Of a stretch of DNA of 64,000 bases, positions 8,325 to 18,762 are shown one piece after another. The position numbers and the translations under genes were made by a program. The notes under the pieces were generated by a model, which saw only the letters and a program-made list of their open reading frames with translations, was not told the DNA's origin and did not search any database. Source of the DNA: Streptomyces klenkii (lineage in GTDB: Bacteria; Actinomycetota; Actinomycetes; Streptomycetales; Streptomycetaceae); assembly GCF_003626645.1 (NCBI RefSeq), contig NZ_RBAM01000019.1, positions 19,245-83,244 of the forward strand, read 5' to 3'. Numbering within the stretch: position 1 is the stretch's first letter; every line of letters starts with the position of its first letter.

Positions 8325-9427
8325 TGGCGATCGTCACCCCCCGGACGAGCGCATCACCGCAGCCCGCCCCCGCAACCCCCGCCCCCGCACCCCGCCCCGG
8401 CCCGCTCCCCGGCCTCGCCACCGCCGCGGCCGGCGTGGCCGTCGCCTGGGTCGTGCACCTGCTCGTCCCCGCCGTCCCCATGCTCACCGCCGCCGTCGTC
8501 CTCGGCATCGCCGCGGCCCACGTCCCCGGCGTACGGGCCCGGGTGCGCGGCTCCGCCCGGCCCGGCCTCACCCTGGCCGGCAAGCGGCTGATGCGGATCG
8601 GCGTCGTCCTGCTCGGGCTCAAGCTCGGCCTCGACGACGTCCTCGGCCTCGGCTGGGCCACCGTCGCCATGGTCGTCGCCGTCGTGGCGGCCACCTTCGC
8701 CGGCACGCTCTGGCTCGGGCGCCGGCTCGGCCTCCGCGGCGACCAGCCGCTCCTCATCGCCACCGGCTACTCGATCTGCGGCGCCTCGGCCATCGGCGCC
8801 GTCAGCGAGGTCTCCGGCAGCGACGAGGAGGACGTGGCGACATCGGTCGCCCTCGTCACCCTCTGCGGCACCCTCGCCATCGCCGTCCTGCCGCTCCTGC
8901 ACCACCCGCTCGGGCTGGACGACGCGCAGTTCGGCCGCTGGGTCGGCGCGGGCGTGCACGACGTCGGCCAGGTCGTGGCCACGGCGCAGACCGCCGGGCC
9001 CGCGGCGCTCACCGACGCCGTCCTCGTCAAGCTGATGCGGGTGGCGCTGCTCGCGCCGCTCGTCGCGGCGGTGGCCGTATCCGTACGCAGGCGGCGGCAG
9101 CAGACCACCCCTGCGAAGGCCTCCGTGAAGGCCTCGGAGAAGACCTCCGGGAAAGCCTCCGAGAAGCGTCCCCCGCTCATCCCCCTCTTCGTCCTCGGCT
9201 TCCTCGCCATGGTCGGCGTCCGCACCACCGGCTGGGTCCCCGCCGCCGGGCTGGACCTCGCCGCGCACGCCCAGGAGCTCCTCCTCGCCGCCGCCCTCTT
9301 CGGCCTCGGCAGCGCCGTCCACTTGCCGTCGCTGGTCCGCACCGGCGGGCGGGTCGCCGCGCTCGGCCTGTGCTCGTGGGTCGTGATCGCGGGGGCTTCG
9401 TACGGGGGTGTCCTGCTCACCACGTGA
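8324..9427 (+). CDS. YeiH/UPF0324 family putative sulfate exporter
   Basis: A 367-residue polytopic membrane protein with about ten hydrophobic segments. It carries the family signatures GVVLLGLKLGLDDVLGLG (~residues 90-107), GYSICGASAIGAV (~147-159) and VGAGVHDVGQVVATA. A hydrophilic loop near residue 265 carries three KASEK-like repeats of Lys/Ala/Ser. The ATG overlaps the dioxygenase stop by one base. UPF0324 proteins are annotated as sulfate exporters from context; transport has not been shown for most. Coupling to cysteine dioxygenase supports export of an oxidised sulfur product. Confidence 0.88.
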   Translation: MAIVTPRTSASPQPAPATPAPAPRPGPLPGLATAAAGVAVAWVVHLLVPAVPMLTAAVVLGIAAAHVPGVRARVRGSARPGLTLAGKRLMRIGVVLLGLKLGLDDVLGLGWATVAMVVAVVAATFAGTLWLGRRLGLRGDQPLLIATGYSICGASAIGAVSEVSGSDEEDVATSVALVTLCGTLAIAVLPLLHHPLGLDDAQFGRWVGAGVHDVGQVVATAQTAGPAALTDAVLVKLMRVALLAPLVAAVAVSVRRRRQQTTPAKASVKASEKTSGKASEKRPPLIPLFVLGFLAMVGVRTTGWVPAAGLDLAAHAQELLLAAALFGLGSAVHLPSLVRTGGRVAALGLCSWVVIAGASYGGVLLTT

Positions 9428-9444
9428 CGCCTTCGCGTCACGTG
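9421..9444 (+). terminator. Hairpin terminator overlapping exporter stop
   Basis: A perfect 10-bp inverted repeat, CACGTGACGC and GCGTCACGTG, with a CTTC tetraloop. It spans the exporter stop codon. There is no U-tract, as usual for Streptomyces. A second, looser inverted repeat (GGGGCTGAG at 9501 and CTCAGCCCC at 9552) follows before the next gene. Confidence 0.65.
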
Positions 9445-9656
9445 GGTCATCCTGTACGTACGGTGACGGTGGTCGCAGATCCCGCCGGGCCCTCGCCGCG
9501 GGGGCTGAGCGCCGCTGCGGCGGGGAGGCCTTCGGGACCTGGTACTCGCCCCTCAGCCCCCTCCAGGGCGGCCCTTCTTCCTAAGACAGAAGTCCCGCCC
9601 CATCTCCTCCCCGCGGCACGTGCCCGAACGTGATCCCCTCCGTACGCTCAAGCGGT

Positions 9657-11135
9657 ATGACCGCAGCCGAATCCGTGGCCCCGCAGGCCACTGCCGCGAA
9701 CGACCCGGCCGACGGCATACTCGGCCGCCGCCACCGGGCCCTGACCCTGGGCATCATCTCGGTCGTCTCCCTCATCGCCTTCGAGGCGAGCGCGGTGACG
9801 ACCGCGATGCCCGTCGCCGCCCGCGCCCTCGACGGCATCGGCCTCTACGCCTTCGCCTTCTCCGCCTTCTTCACCACGAGCCTCTTCGCGATGACGCTGT
9901 CGGGGGAGTGGTGCGACCGCTCGGGCCCGCTCGTCCCCCTGTTCACCGGCATCGCCGCCTTCGGCACCGGCCTGGTGATCGCGGGCTCGGCGCAGCGGAT
10001 GTGGATGTTCGTCGCGGGGCGCGGGGTGCAGGGCATCGGCGGCGGGCTGGTGATCGTCGCGCTGTACGTGGTGGTCGGCCGGGCGTATCCGGAGCGGCTG
10101 CGCGCCTCGGTGATGGCCTCCTTCTCCGCCGCCTGGGTGCTGCCGGTGATCGTCGGCCCGCTGGTGGCGGGCACGGTCACCGAGCAGTTCGGCTGGCGGT
10201 GGGTGTTCCTGGCCATCCCGGTGCTGGTCCTGCTGCCGCTGGCGGTGATGCTCCCGGCGCTGCGCGCCCTGCCGCCCGGCCCGCCGGCCGGGTCGCCCGA
10301 CCGGCGCCGCATCCTGCTGGCGCTGGCCGTCGCGGCGGGCGCCGGGCTGTTGCAGTACGCGGGGCAGGACCTCACGCCCTGGGCCCTGCTGCCGGCCGCC
10401 GCCGGGCTCGCCCTGCTGGTGCCGTGCGTGCGGCGCCTGCTGCCGCGCGGCACCTTCCGCGCCCGCCGCGGGCTGCCTTCGGTGGTGCTGCTGCGCGGCA
10501 TCGCGCAGGGCTCCTTCGTGGCCGCGGAGAGCTTCATCCCGCTGATGCTGGTCACCGAGCGCGGCCTGTCCGCGACGCTCGCGGGCTTCTCCCTCACGGG
10601 CGGCGGGCTGACCTGGGCGCTCGGTTCGTACACCCAGAGCCGCCGCCGGGCCGAGCCGTACCGCGAGCGGCTGATGTGCCTGGGCATGGGGCTGGTGGCG
10701 CTCGCCGTCGCGCTGATGGCGGCGGTGCTGGTGCACGGCGTGCCGGTGTGGGCGGCCGGGGCGTCGTGGGTGCTCGGGGGCTACGGCATGGGTCTGACGA
10801 TCTCCAGCGGGGCGGTGCTCCTGCTGAAGCTGTCCCGGCCGGGCGAGGAGGGCACGAACGCGGCCTCCCTCCAGACGTCGGACGCGCTCGGCAGCATCCT
10901 CCTGGTCGGGCTGGCCGGAGTGCTCTTCGTCTCCTTCGGCGGAGGATCCGCGGGAGGCTCGGTGACCACGGCCACGGCCGGCGCCGCCGCCCCGCCCCAC
11001 GCCTTCGCCGCGGTCTTCGCGGCCGCGGCGGCGTTCGCGCTGGTGGGCGCGTACGTGGCCACCCGGCTGGGCCCGCGGGAGGCCGCCGGGCGCGGTGTGA
11101 CCTCGGTCCCACCCGCGGGTGACCCCGGGGCGTAA
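9657..11135 (+). CDS. MFS transporter (multidrug efflux-like)
   Basis: About 492 residues from the ATG at 9657; an in-frame GTG at 9630 is an alternative. It has the major-facilitator layout with roughly 12-14 hydrophobic segments. The loop GEWCDRSGP lies at the position of the conserved G-x3-D-R loop, and GRGVQGIGGGLVIVALYVVVG matches the drug:H+ antiporter pattern. Neither start has a clear ribosome-binding site, so the mRNA may be leaderless. The substrate cannot be told from sequence. The gene stands alone between the sulfur pair and a helicase. Confidence 0.88.
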   Translation: MTAAESVAPQATAANDPADGILGRRHRALTLGIISVVSLIAFEASAVTTAMPVAARALDGIGLYAFAFSAFFTTSLFAMTLSGEWCDRSGPLVPLFTGIAAFGTGLVIAGSAQRMWMFVAGRGVQGIGGGLVIVALYVVVGRAYPERLRASVMASFSAAWVLPVIVGPLVAGTVTEQFGWRWVFLAIPVLVLLPLAVMLPALRALPPGPPAGSPDRRRILLALAVAAGAGLLQYAGQDLTPWALLPAAAGLALLVPCVRRLLPRGTFRARRGLPSVVLLRGIAQGSFVAAESFIPLMLVTERGLSATLAGFSLTGGGLTWALGSYTQSRRRAEPYRERLMCLGMGLVALAVALMAAVLVHGVPVWAAGASWVLGGYGMGLTISSGAVLLLKLSRPGEEGTNAASLQTSDALGSILLVGLAGVLFVSFGGGSAGGSVTTATAGAAAPPHAFAAVFAAAAAFALVGAYVATRLGPREAAGRGVTSVPPAGDPGA

Positions 11136-11205
11136 CCCCGGAGCGTGAACCCGGGCCCCGGTAGGCTGACGCGGTTGCCGACCGCCGAACCAGCCGACGG
11201 AGACC

Positions 11206-12996
11206 GTGACTACCACCACCACAAACCACCACCTCTCCCCAGCTTTCCCCGGCCGGGCCCCTTGGGGTACCGCGAACAAGCTGCGCGCCTGGCAGGAGGG
11301 TGCGATGGGGAAGTACGTGCAGGAGCAGCCGCGCGACTTCCTCGCCGTCGCCACGCCCGGCGCCGGCAAGACGACCTTCGCGCTCACCCTCGCCTCCTGG
11401 CTGCTGCACCACCACGTCGTCCAGCAGGTGACCGTCGTCGCCCCGACCGAGCACCTGAAGAAGCAGTGGGCGGAGGCCGCGGCCCGGATAGGCATCAAGC
11501 TCGACCCGGAGTACAGCGCCGGCCCCCTCGGCCGCGAGTACCACGGCGTCGCCGTCACCTACGCCGGCGTGGGCGTGCGCCCGATGCTGCACCGCAACCG
11601 CTGCGAGCAGCGCAAGACCCTCGTCATCCTCGACGAGATCCACCACGCCGGTGACTCGAAGTCCTGGGGCGAGGCGTGCATGGAGGCCTTCGAGCCCGCC
11701 ACCCGCCGGCTCGCCCTGACCGGCACGCCCTTCCGCTCGGACACCAACCCCATCCCGTTCGTGACGTACGAGGAGGGCAACGACGGCATCCGCCGCTCCT
11801 CCGCCGACTACACGTACGGATACGGCAACGCCCTCTCCGACGGCGTCGTCCGCCCGGTCATCTTCCTCTCCTACAGCGGCAACATGCGCTGGCGGACCAA
11901 GGCGGGCGACGAGATCGCGGCCCGCCTCGGCGAGCCGATGACCAAGGACGCCGTCTCCCAGGCCTGGCGCACCGCGCTCGACCCGCGCGGCGAGTGGATG
12001 CCGAACGTGCTGCGGGCGGCCGACCGCCGCCTCACCGAGGTGCGCAAGTCGATCCCCGACGCGGGCGCCCTCGTCATCGCCTCCGACCAGGAGTCCGCCC
12101 GCGCCTACGCCAAGCTGATCCGCGAGATCACCGGCGAGGGCGCCACGCTTGTGCTGTCCGACGACAGCGGCGCCTCCCAGCGCATCGACGACTTCTCGCA
12201 CGGCACCGACCGCTGGATGGTCGCCGTCCGCATGGTGTCCGAGGGCGTCGACGTGCCCCGGCTCGCGGTCGGCGTCTACGCGACGACGATCTCCACGCCG
12301 CTGTTCTTCGCCCAGGCCGTCGGCCGCTTCGTGCGCTCGCGGCGCCGCGGCGAGACGGCGTCCGTCTTCCTGCCGACCGTCCCGGACCTGCTGACCTTCG
12401 CCAACGAGATGGAGGTCGAGCGCGACCACGTCCTCGACAAGCCGAAGAAGGGCGACGGCGAGGAGGACCCGTACGCGGAGGAGGACAAGCTCCTCGCCGA
12501 GGCGGAGCGCCAGCAGGACGAGGACACCGGCACCGACGACCAACTCTCCTTCGAGGCGCTGGAGTCGGACGCGGTCTTCGACCGGGTGCTCTACAACAAC
12601 GCCGAGTTCGGCATGCAGGCGCACGCGGGCAGCGCGGAGGAGCAGGACTACCTCGGCATCCCCGGCCTGCTGGAGCCCGAGCAGGTGCAGCTGCTGCTCC
12701 AGAAGCGGCAGGCCCGCCAGATCGCGCACAGCCGCAAGCGGCCGGACGAGGAGGCGGACCTCCTCGAACTGCCCGCCGAGCGGCGCCCGGTGGTCACCCA
12801 CAAGGAGCTCCTGGAGCTGCGCAAGCAGCTGAACACGCTGGTCGGCGCCTACGTCCACCAGAGCGGCAAGCCCCACGGCGTCATCCACACCGAACTGCGC
12901 CGCGTCTGCGGCGGCCCCCCGAGCGCGGAAGCCACGGCGGGCCAGCTCAACGAGCGCATCCGCAAGGTGCGCGAGTGGGCCACGCGCATGAAGTAG
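11206..12996 (+). CDS. DEAH-box superfamily 2 helicase
   Basis: A 596-residue helicase. The first RecA-like domain has motif I ATPGAGKTT (~49-57), motif II DEIHH (~145-149) and motif III TGTPFRS (~170-176). The second has VRMVSEGVDVPRLAVGVYAT (motif V) and the motif VI region QAVGRFVRSRRRG (~374-386). An acidic stretch (DGEEDPYAEEDKLLAEAER) follows, then a helical C-terminus. It resembles the UvrB/XPB-like and restriction-type helicases common in actinomycetes. It is likely single-gene: a strong terminator follows. The start is GTG at 11206. Substrate and partners are unknown. Confidence 0.88.
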   Translation: MTTTTTNHHLSPAFPGRAPWGTANKLRAWQEGAMGKYVQEQPRDFLAVATPGAGKTTFALTLASWLLHHHVVQQVTVVAPTEHLKKQWAEAAARIGIKLDPEYSAGPLGREYHGVAVTYAGVGVRPMLHRNRCEQRKTLVILDEIHHAGDSKSWGEACMEAFEPATRRLALTGTPFRSDTNPIPFVTYEEGNDGIRRSSADYTYGYGNALSDGVVRPVIFLSYSGNMRWRTKAGDEIAARLGEPMTKDAVSQAWRTALDPRGEWMPNVLRAADRRLTEVRKSIPDAGALVIASDQESARAYAKLIREITGEGATLVLSDDSGASQRIDDFSHGTDRWMVAVRMVSEGVDVPRLAVGVYATTISTPLFFAQAVGRFVRSRRRGETASVFLPTVPDLLTFANEMEVERDHVLDKPKKGDGEEDPYAEEDKLLAEAERQQDEDTGTDDQLSFEALESDAVFDRVLYNNAEFGMQAHAGSAEEQDYLGIPGLLEPEQVQLLLQKRQARQIAHSRKRPDEEADLLELPAERRPVVTHKELLELRKQLNTLVGAYVHQSGKPHGVIHTELRRVCGGPPSAEATAGQLNERIRKVREWATRMK

Positions 12997-13024
12997 GCGG
13001 CGCGCCCTCACCTTCCGGCGGTAC

Positions 13025-13058
13025 GGGGCCGGCGTCCGCATGGCGGGACGCCGGCCCC
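13025..13058 (+). terminator. Hairpin terminator after helicase
   Basis: Perfect 13-bp arms, GGGGCCGGCGTCC and GGACGCCGGCCCC, with an 8-base loop. It lies 29 bases after the helicase stop. Confidence 0.75.
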
Positions 13059-13302
13059 GATATCCGAAATTCGGTCCTGCGCTGACCGGATCGCGGGCAG
13101 ACTCTTCCACTGAGCGGACCGGCGGCGCTACGGTTCCGGTCACGCACACGCCCCGTGGCAGCGCCGCCGCGGAGCGCAGCCGGTAAAGAAGAGCTGCAAG
13201 AAGCGACAAGCCGCCGGCGGCCTCTCCTCGCGCGCTGCCGGCACGGGACCGGTGGCGCACCCCACCCGACGAGAGCCGCCCCCACATCGGAGGAGGGGCG
13301 TC

Positions 13303-13944
13303 GTGACAGCGGAGACCTCGCAGACGCTCGACCGGGGACTGCGCGTCCTCAAATTGCTCGCCGACACCGACCACGGCCTGACCGTCACCGAGCTGTCCAC
13401 CCGGCTCGGCGTCAACCGGACCGTCGTCTACCGCCTGCTCGCCACGCTGGAGCAGCACGCACTGGTCCGCCGGGACATCGGCGGCCGCGCCCGGGTGGGC
13501 CTCGGGGTGCTGCGGCTCGGCCGCCAGGTGCACCCGCTGGTGCGCGAGGCGGCCCTGCCCGCCCTGCGCTCCCTGGCCGAGGACATCGGGGCCACCGCCC
13601 ACCTCACGCTCGTCGACGGCACCGAGGCGCTCGCGGTCGCCGTCGTCGAGCCGACGTGGACGGACTACCACGTGGCCTACCGGGCGGGCTTCCGCCACCC
13701 CCTGGACCGGGGCGCGGCCGGCCGCGCGATACTCGCCGCCCGCCGCGGCGAGACCGACAGCCCCGGCTACGCCCTCACCCACGGCGAGCTGGAGGCCGGC
13801 GCGAGCGGCGCGGCGGCACCGCTGCTCGGCGTGCTGGGGATCGAGGGCAGCGTGGGCGTGGTGATGCTCACGGACACGATCCCCGAGCGCGTGGGGCCGC
13901 GCGTGATGGAGGCGGCGAAGGAGGTTGCGGACGCCCTGCGGTGA
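13303..13944 (+). CDS. IclR-family transcriptional regulator
   Basis: A 213-residue protein with an N-terminal winged HTH (residues ~5-65, LDRGLRVLKLLADTDHGLTV and NRTVVYRLLATLEQHALV). A shortened IclR effector domain follows, containing AAGRAILAA. It is somewhat shorter than the usual 240-270 residues because the effector domain is compressed near residues 145-165. The GTG at 13303 was chosen for the strong GGAGGAGG box 8 bases upstream. It has no obvious operon partner, so the regulated pathway is not evident. Confidence 0.85.
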   Translation: MTAETSQTLDRGLRVLKLLADTDHGLTVTELSTRLGVNRTVVYRLLATLEQHALVRRDIGGRARVGLGVLRLGRQVHPLVREAALPALRSLAEDIGATAHLTLVDGTEALAVAVVEPTWTDYHVAYRAGFRHPLDRGAAGRAILAARRGETDSPGYALTHGELEAGASGAAAPLLGVLGIEGSVGVVMLTDTIPERVGPRVMEAAKEVADALR

Positions 13945-14047
13945 CCTCTGCGCACCGAGCGGGCCCGGGTCCCTTCCGCTGCCCGCCGCGCCTCGCCCGG
14001 CGAGGGCGTGTGTCACGGAAGGGACGCGGGTGAACTAGATTCGCTGC

Positions 14048-14887
14048 ATGCCCGCTCCGACCACGCCCGCTCCGGCCACGCCTTCCCCGGCCAAGCCCGC
14101 CCGGTCCCGCCGTGCCCGGACCCTCGCCGTCTGTGCCGTGCCCGTCGTCGCCCTGCTCGCCTCCGTGCCCTTCGTGCCGCTGCCGTTCTCGGTGGCGCAG
14201 CCCGGCTCCACGGTGGACGTGCTCGGCTCCCACGACGGCAAGCAGGTGATCGCGATCGAGGGCGCCCCGGCGCGGAAGACCACGGGCCAGCTGCGCATGA
14301 CCACGATCGTGGTGACGGGCCCGCGCGTCGACGTGGACCTGGGCGACGTGATCAGCGGCTGGTCCCGTACGGACCGGGCCGTCATGCCGCACGACGCCGT
14401 CTACCCCGTGGGCGACTCCGACGAGGAGGTCGACGCGCACAACCAGCAGGAGATGAAGAAGTCGCAGGACGCGGCCACCGACGCCGCCCGGCGCTACCTG
14501 CACCGCTCGCCGGGCGAGCTGAAGGTCGGCCTCAGCCTCGCCGACGTGGGCGGGCCGAGCGCGGGCCTGCTCTTCACCCTCGGCATCATCGACAAGGTCG
14601 ACGGCGACGGCCGGGGCGGCGAGCTCACGGGCGGGCGCACCATCGCCGGCACGGGCACGATCGACGCCGACGGGACCGTCGGCGAGGTCGGCGGCGTCCC
14701 GCTGAAGACGCAGGCGGCCCGGCGCGACGGCGCGACGGTCTTCCTCGTCCCGAAGGCCGAGTGCTCGGCGGCGAAGGCCAACCTGCCCAAGGGGCTCCAG
14801 CTGGTCCCGGTGGAGAAGCTCCAGGACGCGGTCAAGTCGCTGCGGGCCCTCGCGTCGGGCGACGAGGACAACGTCCCCACCTGCTGA
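14048..14887 (+). CDS. Lon-type (S16) membrane-anchored serine protease, no PDZ
   Basis: A 279-residue protein with an N-terminal basic region, one membrane segment (~25-50) and an extracytoplasmic domain. The C-terminus is a Lon protease domain with the Ser/Lys dyad: GGPSAGLLF (Ser171) and GGVPLKTQAA (Lys220). Related YlbL-type proteins carry a PDZ domain between the anchor and the protease. Here the sequence passes from the KKSQDAATDAARRYL helix directly to the protease core, so PDZ appears to be absent. The ribosome-binding site is weak. It probably processes an exported or membrane substrate. Confidence 0.82.
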   Translation: MPAPTTPAPATPSPAKPARSRRARTLAVCAVPVVALLASVPFVPLPFSVAQPGSTVDVLGSHDGKQVIAIEGAPARKTTGQLRMTTIVVTGPRVDVDLGDVISGWSRTDRAVMPHDAVYPVGDSDEEVDAHNQQEMKKSQDAATDAARRYLHRSPGELKVGLSLADVGGPSAGLLFTLGIIDKVDGDGRGGELTGGRTIAGTGTIDADGTVGEVGGVPLKTQAARRDGATVFLVPKAECSAAKANLPKGLQLVPVEKLQDAVKSLRALASGDEDNVPTC

Positions 14888-14916
14888 TCCCCGAGGTCCC
14901 CGGCCAGCGGATTCGG

Positions 14917-15918
14917 TCAGCGGCTGATGAAGCCCTCCTTCACCAGCCACTCCTCCGCGACCTCGCGCGGGTCCTTCCCCGCCACGTCCACCTCGGCGTT
15001 GAGCTCCCGGGCCACGTCGTTGCCGAGCCGCGCCGTGATGGGGTCCAGCACGTCCCTGATCGCCGGATACCGGCGCAGGGTCGCGCTGTTGATCTCCGGC
15101 GCGGCGTTGTAGTTGGGGAAGAAGTGCTGGTCGTCGCGCATGACGACGAGGTGCATGGCCGCGATGCGGCCGTCGGTGGTGAACACCTCGCCGAAGGTGC
15201 AGGAGCGGCCGCCGGAGACCTGGGTGTAGATGATGCCGCCGTCCATCTTCTGCACCCGCGAGGCGGGCACGTTCATGTCGTACGCCTTCGCCATGCCCTG
15301 CAAGCCGTCGTCGCGCGCCGCGAACTCGGTCTCCACGCACAGGGTCACGGCGCCCGGGTCGTTCCTCGACAGGGCGGCCACGTCCGAGAGCGTGCGGGTG
15401 CCGTACTTGCGGGCGGCGGCGCGGCTCATGGCCAGGGCGTAGGTGTTGTCGAGCGCGGCGGGCGCGAGCCAGGTGAGGCCGTTGCGGGCGTCGGCGTCGC
15501 GGACGGCCCGCCACTGCCGCTGCGGGTCGGGGATCGGCCGGTCGTGGCCGAGGTAGGTGATCCAGGCGGTGCCCGTGTACTCGTACATGCCGTCCGCGCC
15601 GCCGGAGCGGACCGCCTCGCGCGCCCCGACCGAGCCCTGGATGTTGGTGCGGTCCAGCACGCTCGCGCCGGCGGCCTTGAAGGCGAGGCCCATGATCTGG
15701 CCGAGCACGATGTTCTCGCTGAAGCTCTTGGAGGTGACGGTCAGGGAGGCGCCCTTGAGCGGCAGGCCCTGCCCGACCGAGCCGGGCCGCACGCTGTCCG
15801 CCAGCGGGGAGCCGCTGGTCAGGCCGCAGCCGGCGGCCGGGGGCAGGAGGAGCGCGAGGACGAGGGCGAGGGCCGCCGCAGGCGCCCTCCGCCCGCCGGG
15901 GCGCCCGCGGCGGCTCAG
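14917..15918 (-). CDS. Osmoprotectant (OpuC-like) ABC substrate-binding lipoprotein
   Basis: About 333 residues. A signal sequence with lipobox PPAAGC (Cys near residue 29) is followed by an OpuAC-type binding domain (LTVTSKSFSENIVLGQIMGL, MYEYTGTAWITYLG, FTTDGRI). Aromatic residues suggest a quaternary-amine pocket. It is the last gene of the minus-strand ABC operon. No in-frame ATG, GTG or TTG is available near the signal peptide. The most plausible start is a CTG at 15918, overlapping the permease stop (CTGA). That makes the start assignment unusual and tentative; the coding frame itself is clear. Confidence 0.82.
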   Translation of the reverse strand: MSRRGRPGGRRAPAAALALVLALLLPPAAGCGLTSGSPLADSVRPGSVGQGLPLKGASLTVTSKSFSENIVLGQIMGLAFKAAGASVLDRTNIQGSVGAREAVRSGGADGMYEYTGTAWITYLGHDRPIPDPQRQWRAVRDADARNGLTWLAPAALDNTYALAMSRAAARKYGTRTLSDVAALSRNDPGAVTLCVETEFAARDDGLQGMAKAYDMNVPASRVQKMDGGIIYTQVSGGRSCTFGEVFTTDGRIAAMHLVVMRDDQHFFPNYNAAPEINSATLRRYPAIRDVLDPITARLGNDVARELNAEVDVAGKDPREVAEEWLVKEGFISR

Positions 15919-16741
15919 GACGCCCCCAGCCCGCGCGGCCGCAGCAGCAGCTCGGCCAGGGACGCCAGCCAGTCCACGAGCAGGGCGAGCGCCACGGTCA
16001 GGACCGACCCCAGCACGAGCACCGGCATCCGCTGGTTGGTGATGCCCGACGCGATGAGGTCGCCGAGCCCGCCGCCCCCGCCGAAGTAGGCGAGCGTCGC
16101 CGTGCCCACGTTCAGGACGAGGGCCGTCCGCACGCCCGCGAGGATCAGCGGTACGGCCAGGGGCAGTTCGACCCGGCGCAGCACCCCCACGGCCGACATG
16201 CCGATGCCGCGCGCGGCCTCCACCAGCGTCGGGTCGATGGCGCGCAGCCCCGCGATCGTGTTGGCCAGCACGGGCAGCACCGCGTAGACGACCATGCCGA
16301 CGAGCGCGGCCCGCATGCCGATGCCCAGCCAGATCACCAGCAGCGCCAGCAGGCCGATCGCGGGCGTGGCCTGGCCGACGTTCGCGACGGCGATGACGGC
16401 GGGCGCGGCGGGGCGCACCCGGCGGCGGGTGAGCAGGATGCCCAGCGGGATGGCGATGACCAGGACGAAGAAGGTGGAGACGACGGTGAGGACGACGTGC
16501 TGGCGCAGGCGCAGCCAGACGTTGCCGTCGGCGATGGAGTTGCGGGCGATGGAGTCGAGGTCGGCGCCGCGGAACCACAGCCAGGTCGCCAGCAGCAGGG
16601 CCAGCAGGAAGGCGGGCAGGACGGTGAGCTTCTGCCAGGTGACGCGCCGCCGGGGGCGCGGGGCGGGCACGGGGGCGGCACCGTCTTCGGCCTCCTCGGC
16701 TTCCGGCGGGCCCAGTTGCTCCGGGGACGGGGACGGGGGCC

Positions 16742-16745
<4 letters not shown>
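15915..16745 (-). CDS. Osmoprotectant ABC transporter permease
   Basis: A 276-residue inner-membrane permease. A Pro/Glu-rich N-terminus (~1-35) and basic stretch PRRRVTW precede six or so membrane segments. The coupling motif region is GLRAIDPTLVEAARGIGMS (EAA loop). Length and motif match OpuCB/OpuCD-type glycine-betaine/choline permeases. The GTG start overlaps the ATPase stop (GTGA), so translation is coupled. It follows the ATPase and precedes the substrate-binding lipoprotein. Confidence 0.9.
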
Positions 16746-18047
<1,302 letters not shown>

Positions 18048-18055
<8 letters not shown>

Positions 18056-18695
18056 GGATCCCGCTCGGGATCGTCAGCCGCCCGAGCAGCACGTACGCCG
18101 CGTCGAAGAGCAGGGCGAGCACGATGATCCCGAGCGTCCCGGCGAGCACCTGGTTGAGGGCGTTGGCGCTGCCCAGCGACGAGACGCCGCGGAAGATCTC
18201 GTTGCCGAGGCCCGGCCCGGAGGCGTACGCGGCGACCGCCGCGATGCCCATCAGCATCTGGGTGGACACCCGGATCCCGGTGAGGATCGGCGGCCAGGCC
18301 AGCGGCAGCTCGACGCGCAGGAGCCGCGCCGCCCGGGACATCCCGATGCCCTTCGCGGCGTCCACGAGCGAGGGGTCCACGCCCCGCAGCCCCACGACCG
18401 CGTTGCGGACGATCGGCAGCAGCCCGTAGAGCACGAGCGCCGTGACCGTCGGCGCCACGCCCAGGCCGGTGAGCGGGATCAGCAGGCCGAGCAGGGCCAG
18501 CGAGGGGACGGTCAGCAGGGTCGCCGTCGTGGTCACCGCCAGGTTCCCGGCCCACTCGCGGCGGTACGTGAGCACGCCGATCACCACGCCGATGAGCGTG
18601 GCGACGACCATGCACTGGAAGACGGCGCTGGCGTGCTGGTAGCTGTCCGCCAGCAGCTGGGCGCGGCGGCCGGCGACGTACTCCCAGAAGCTCAC
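18048..18695 (-). CDS. Osmoprotectant ABC transporter permease (first gene of operon)
   Basis: A 215-residue permease of OpuC type, the first gene of the four-gene operon. It has about five or six membrane segments and the EAA-loop sequence GLRGVDPSLVDAAKGIGMS, closely parallel to the second permease. It is short and lacks the N-terminal extension of its paralogue. The ATPase start lies inside its last codons, so the operon is tightly coupled. Upstream, 67 bp separate it from the Lrp gene on the same strand. Confidence 0.92.
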
Positions 18696-18762
18696 CCGCT
18701 CGCCTCCCTCTCGCGCGACAGGGGGCCCGGGGGCCTGGAGGGGAACTCAAGGCCGGGGGCCC

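Noticed and set aside
10594..14016. Open frame of 1140 codons on the minus strand
   Set aside because: It lies antisense to the MFS transporter, helicase and IclR genes, has Arg/Gly/Glu-rich composition with no domains, and is an effect of high GC; the plus-strand genes have clear motifs.
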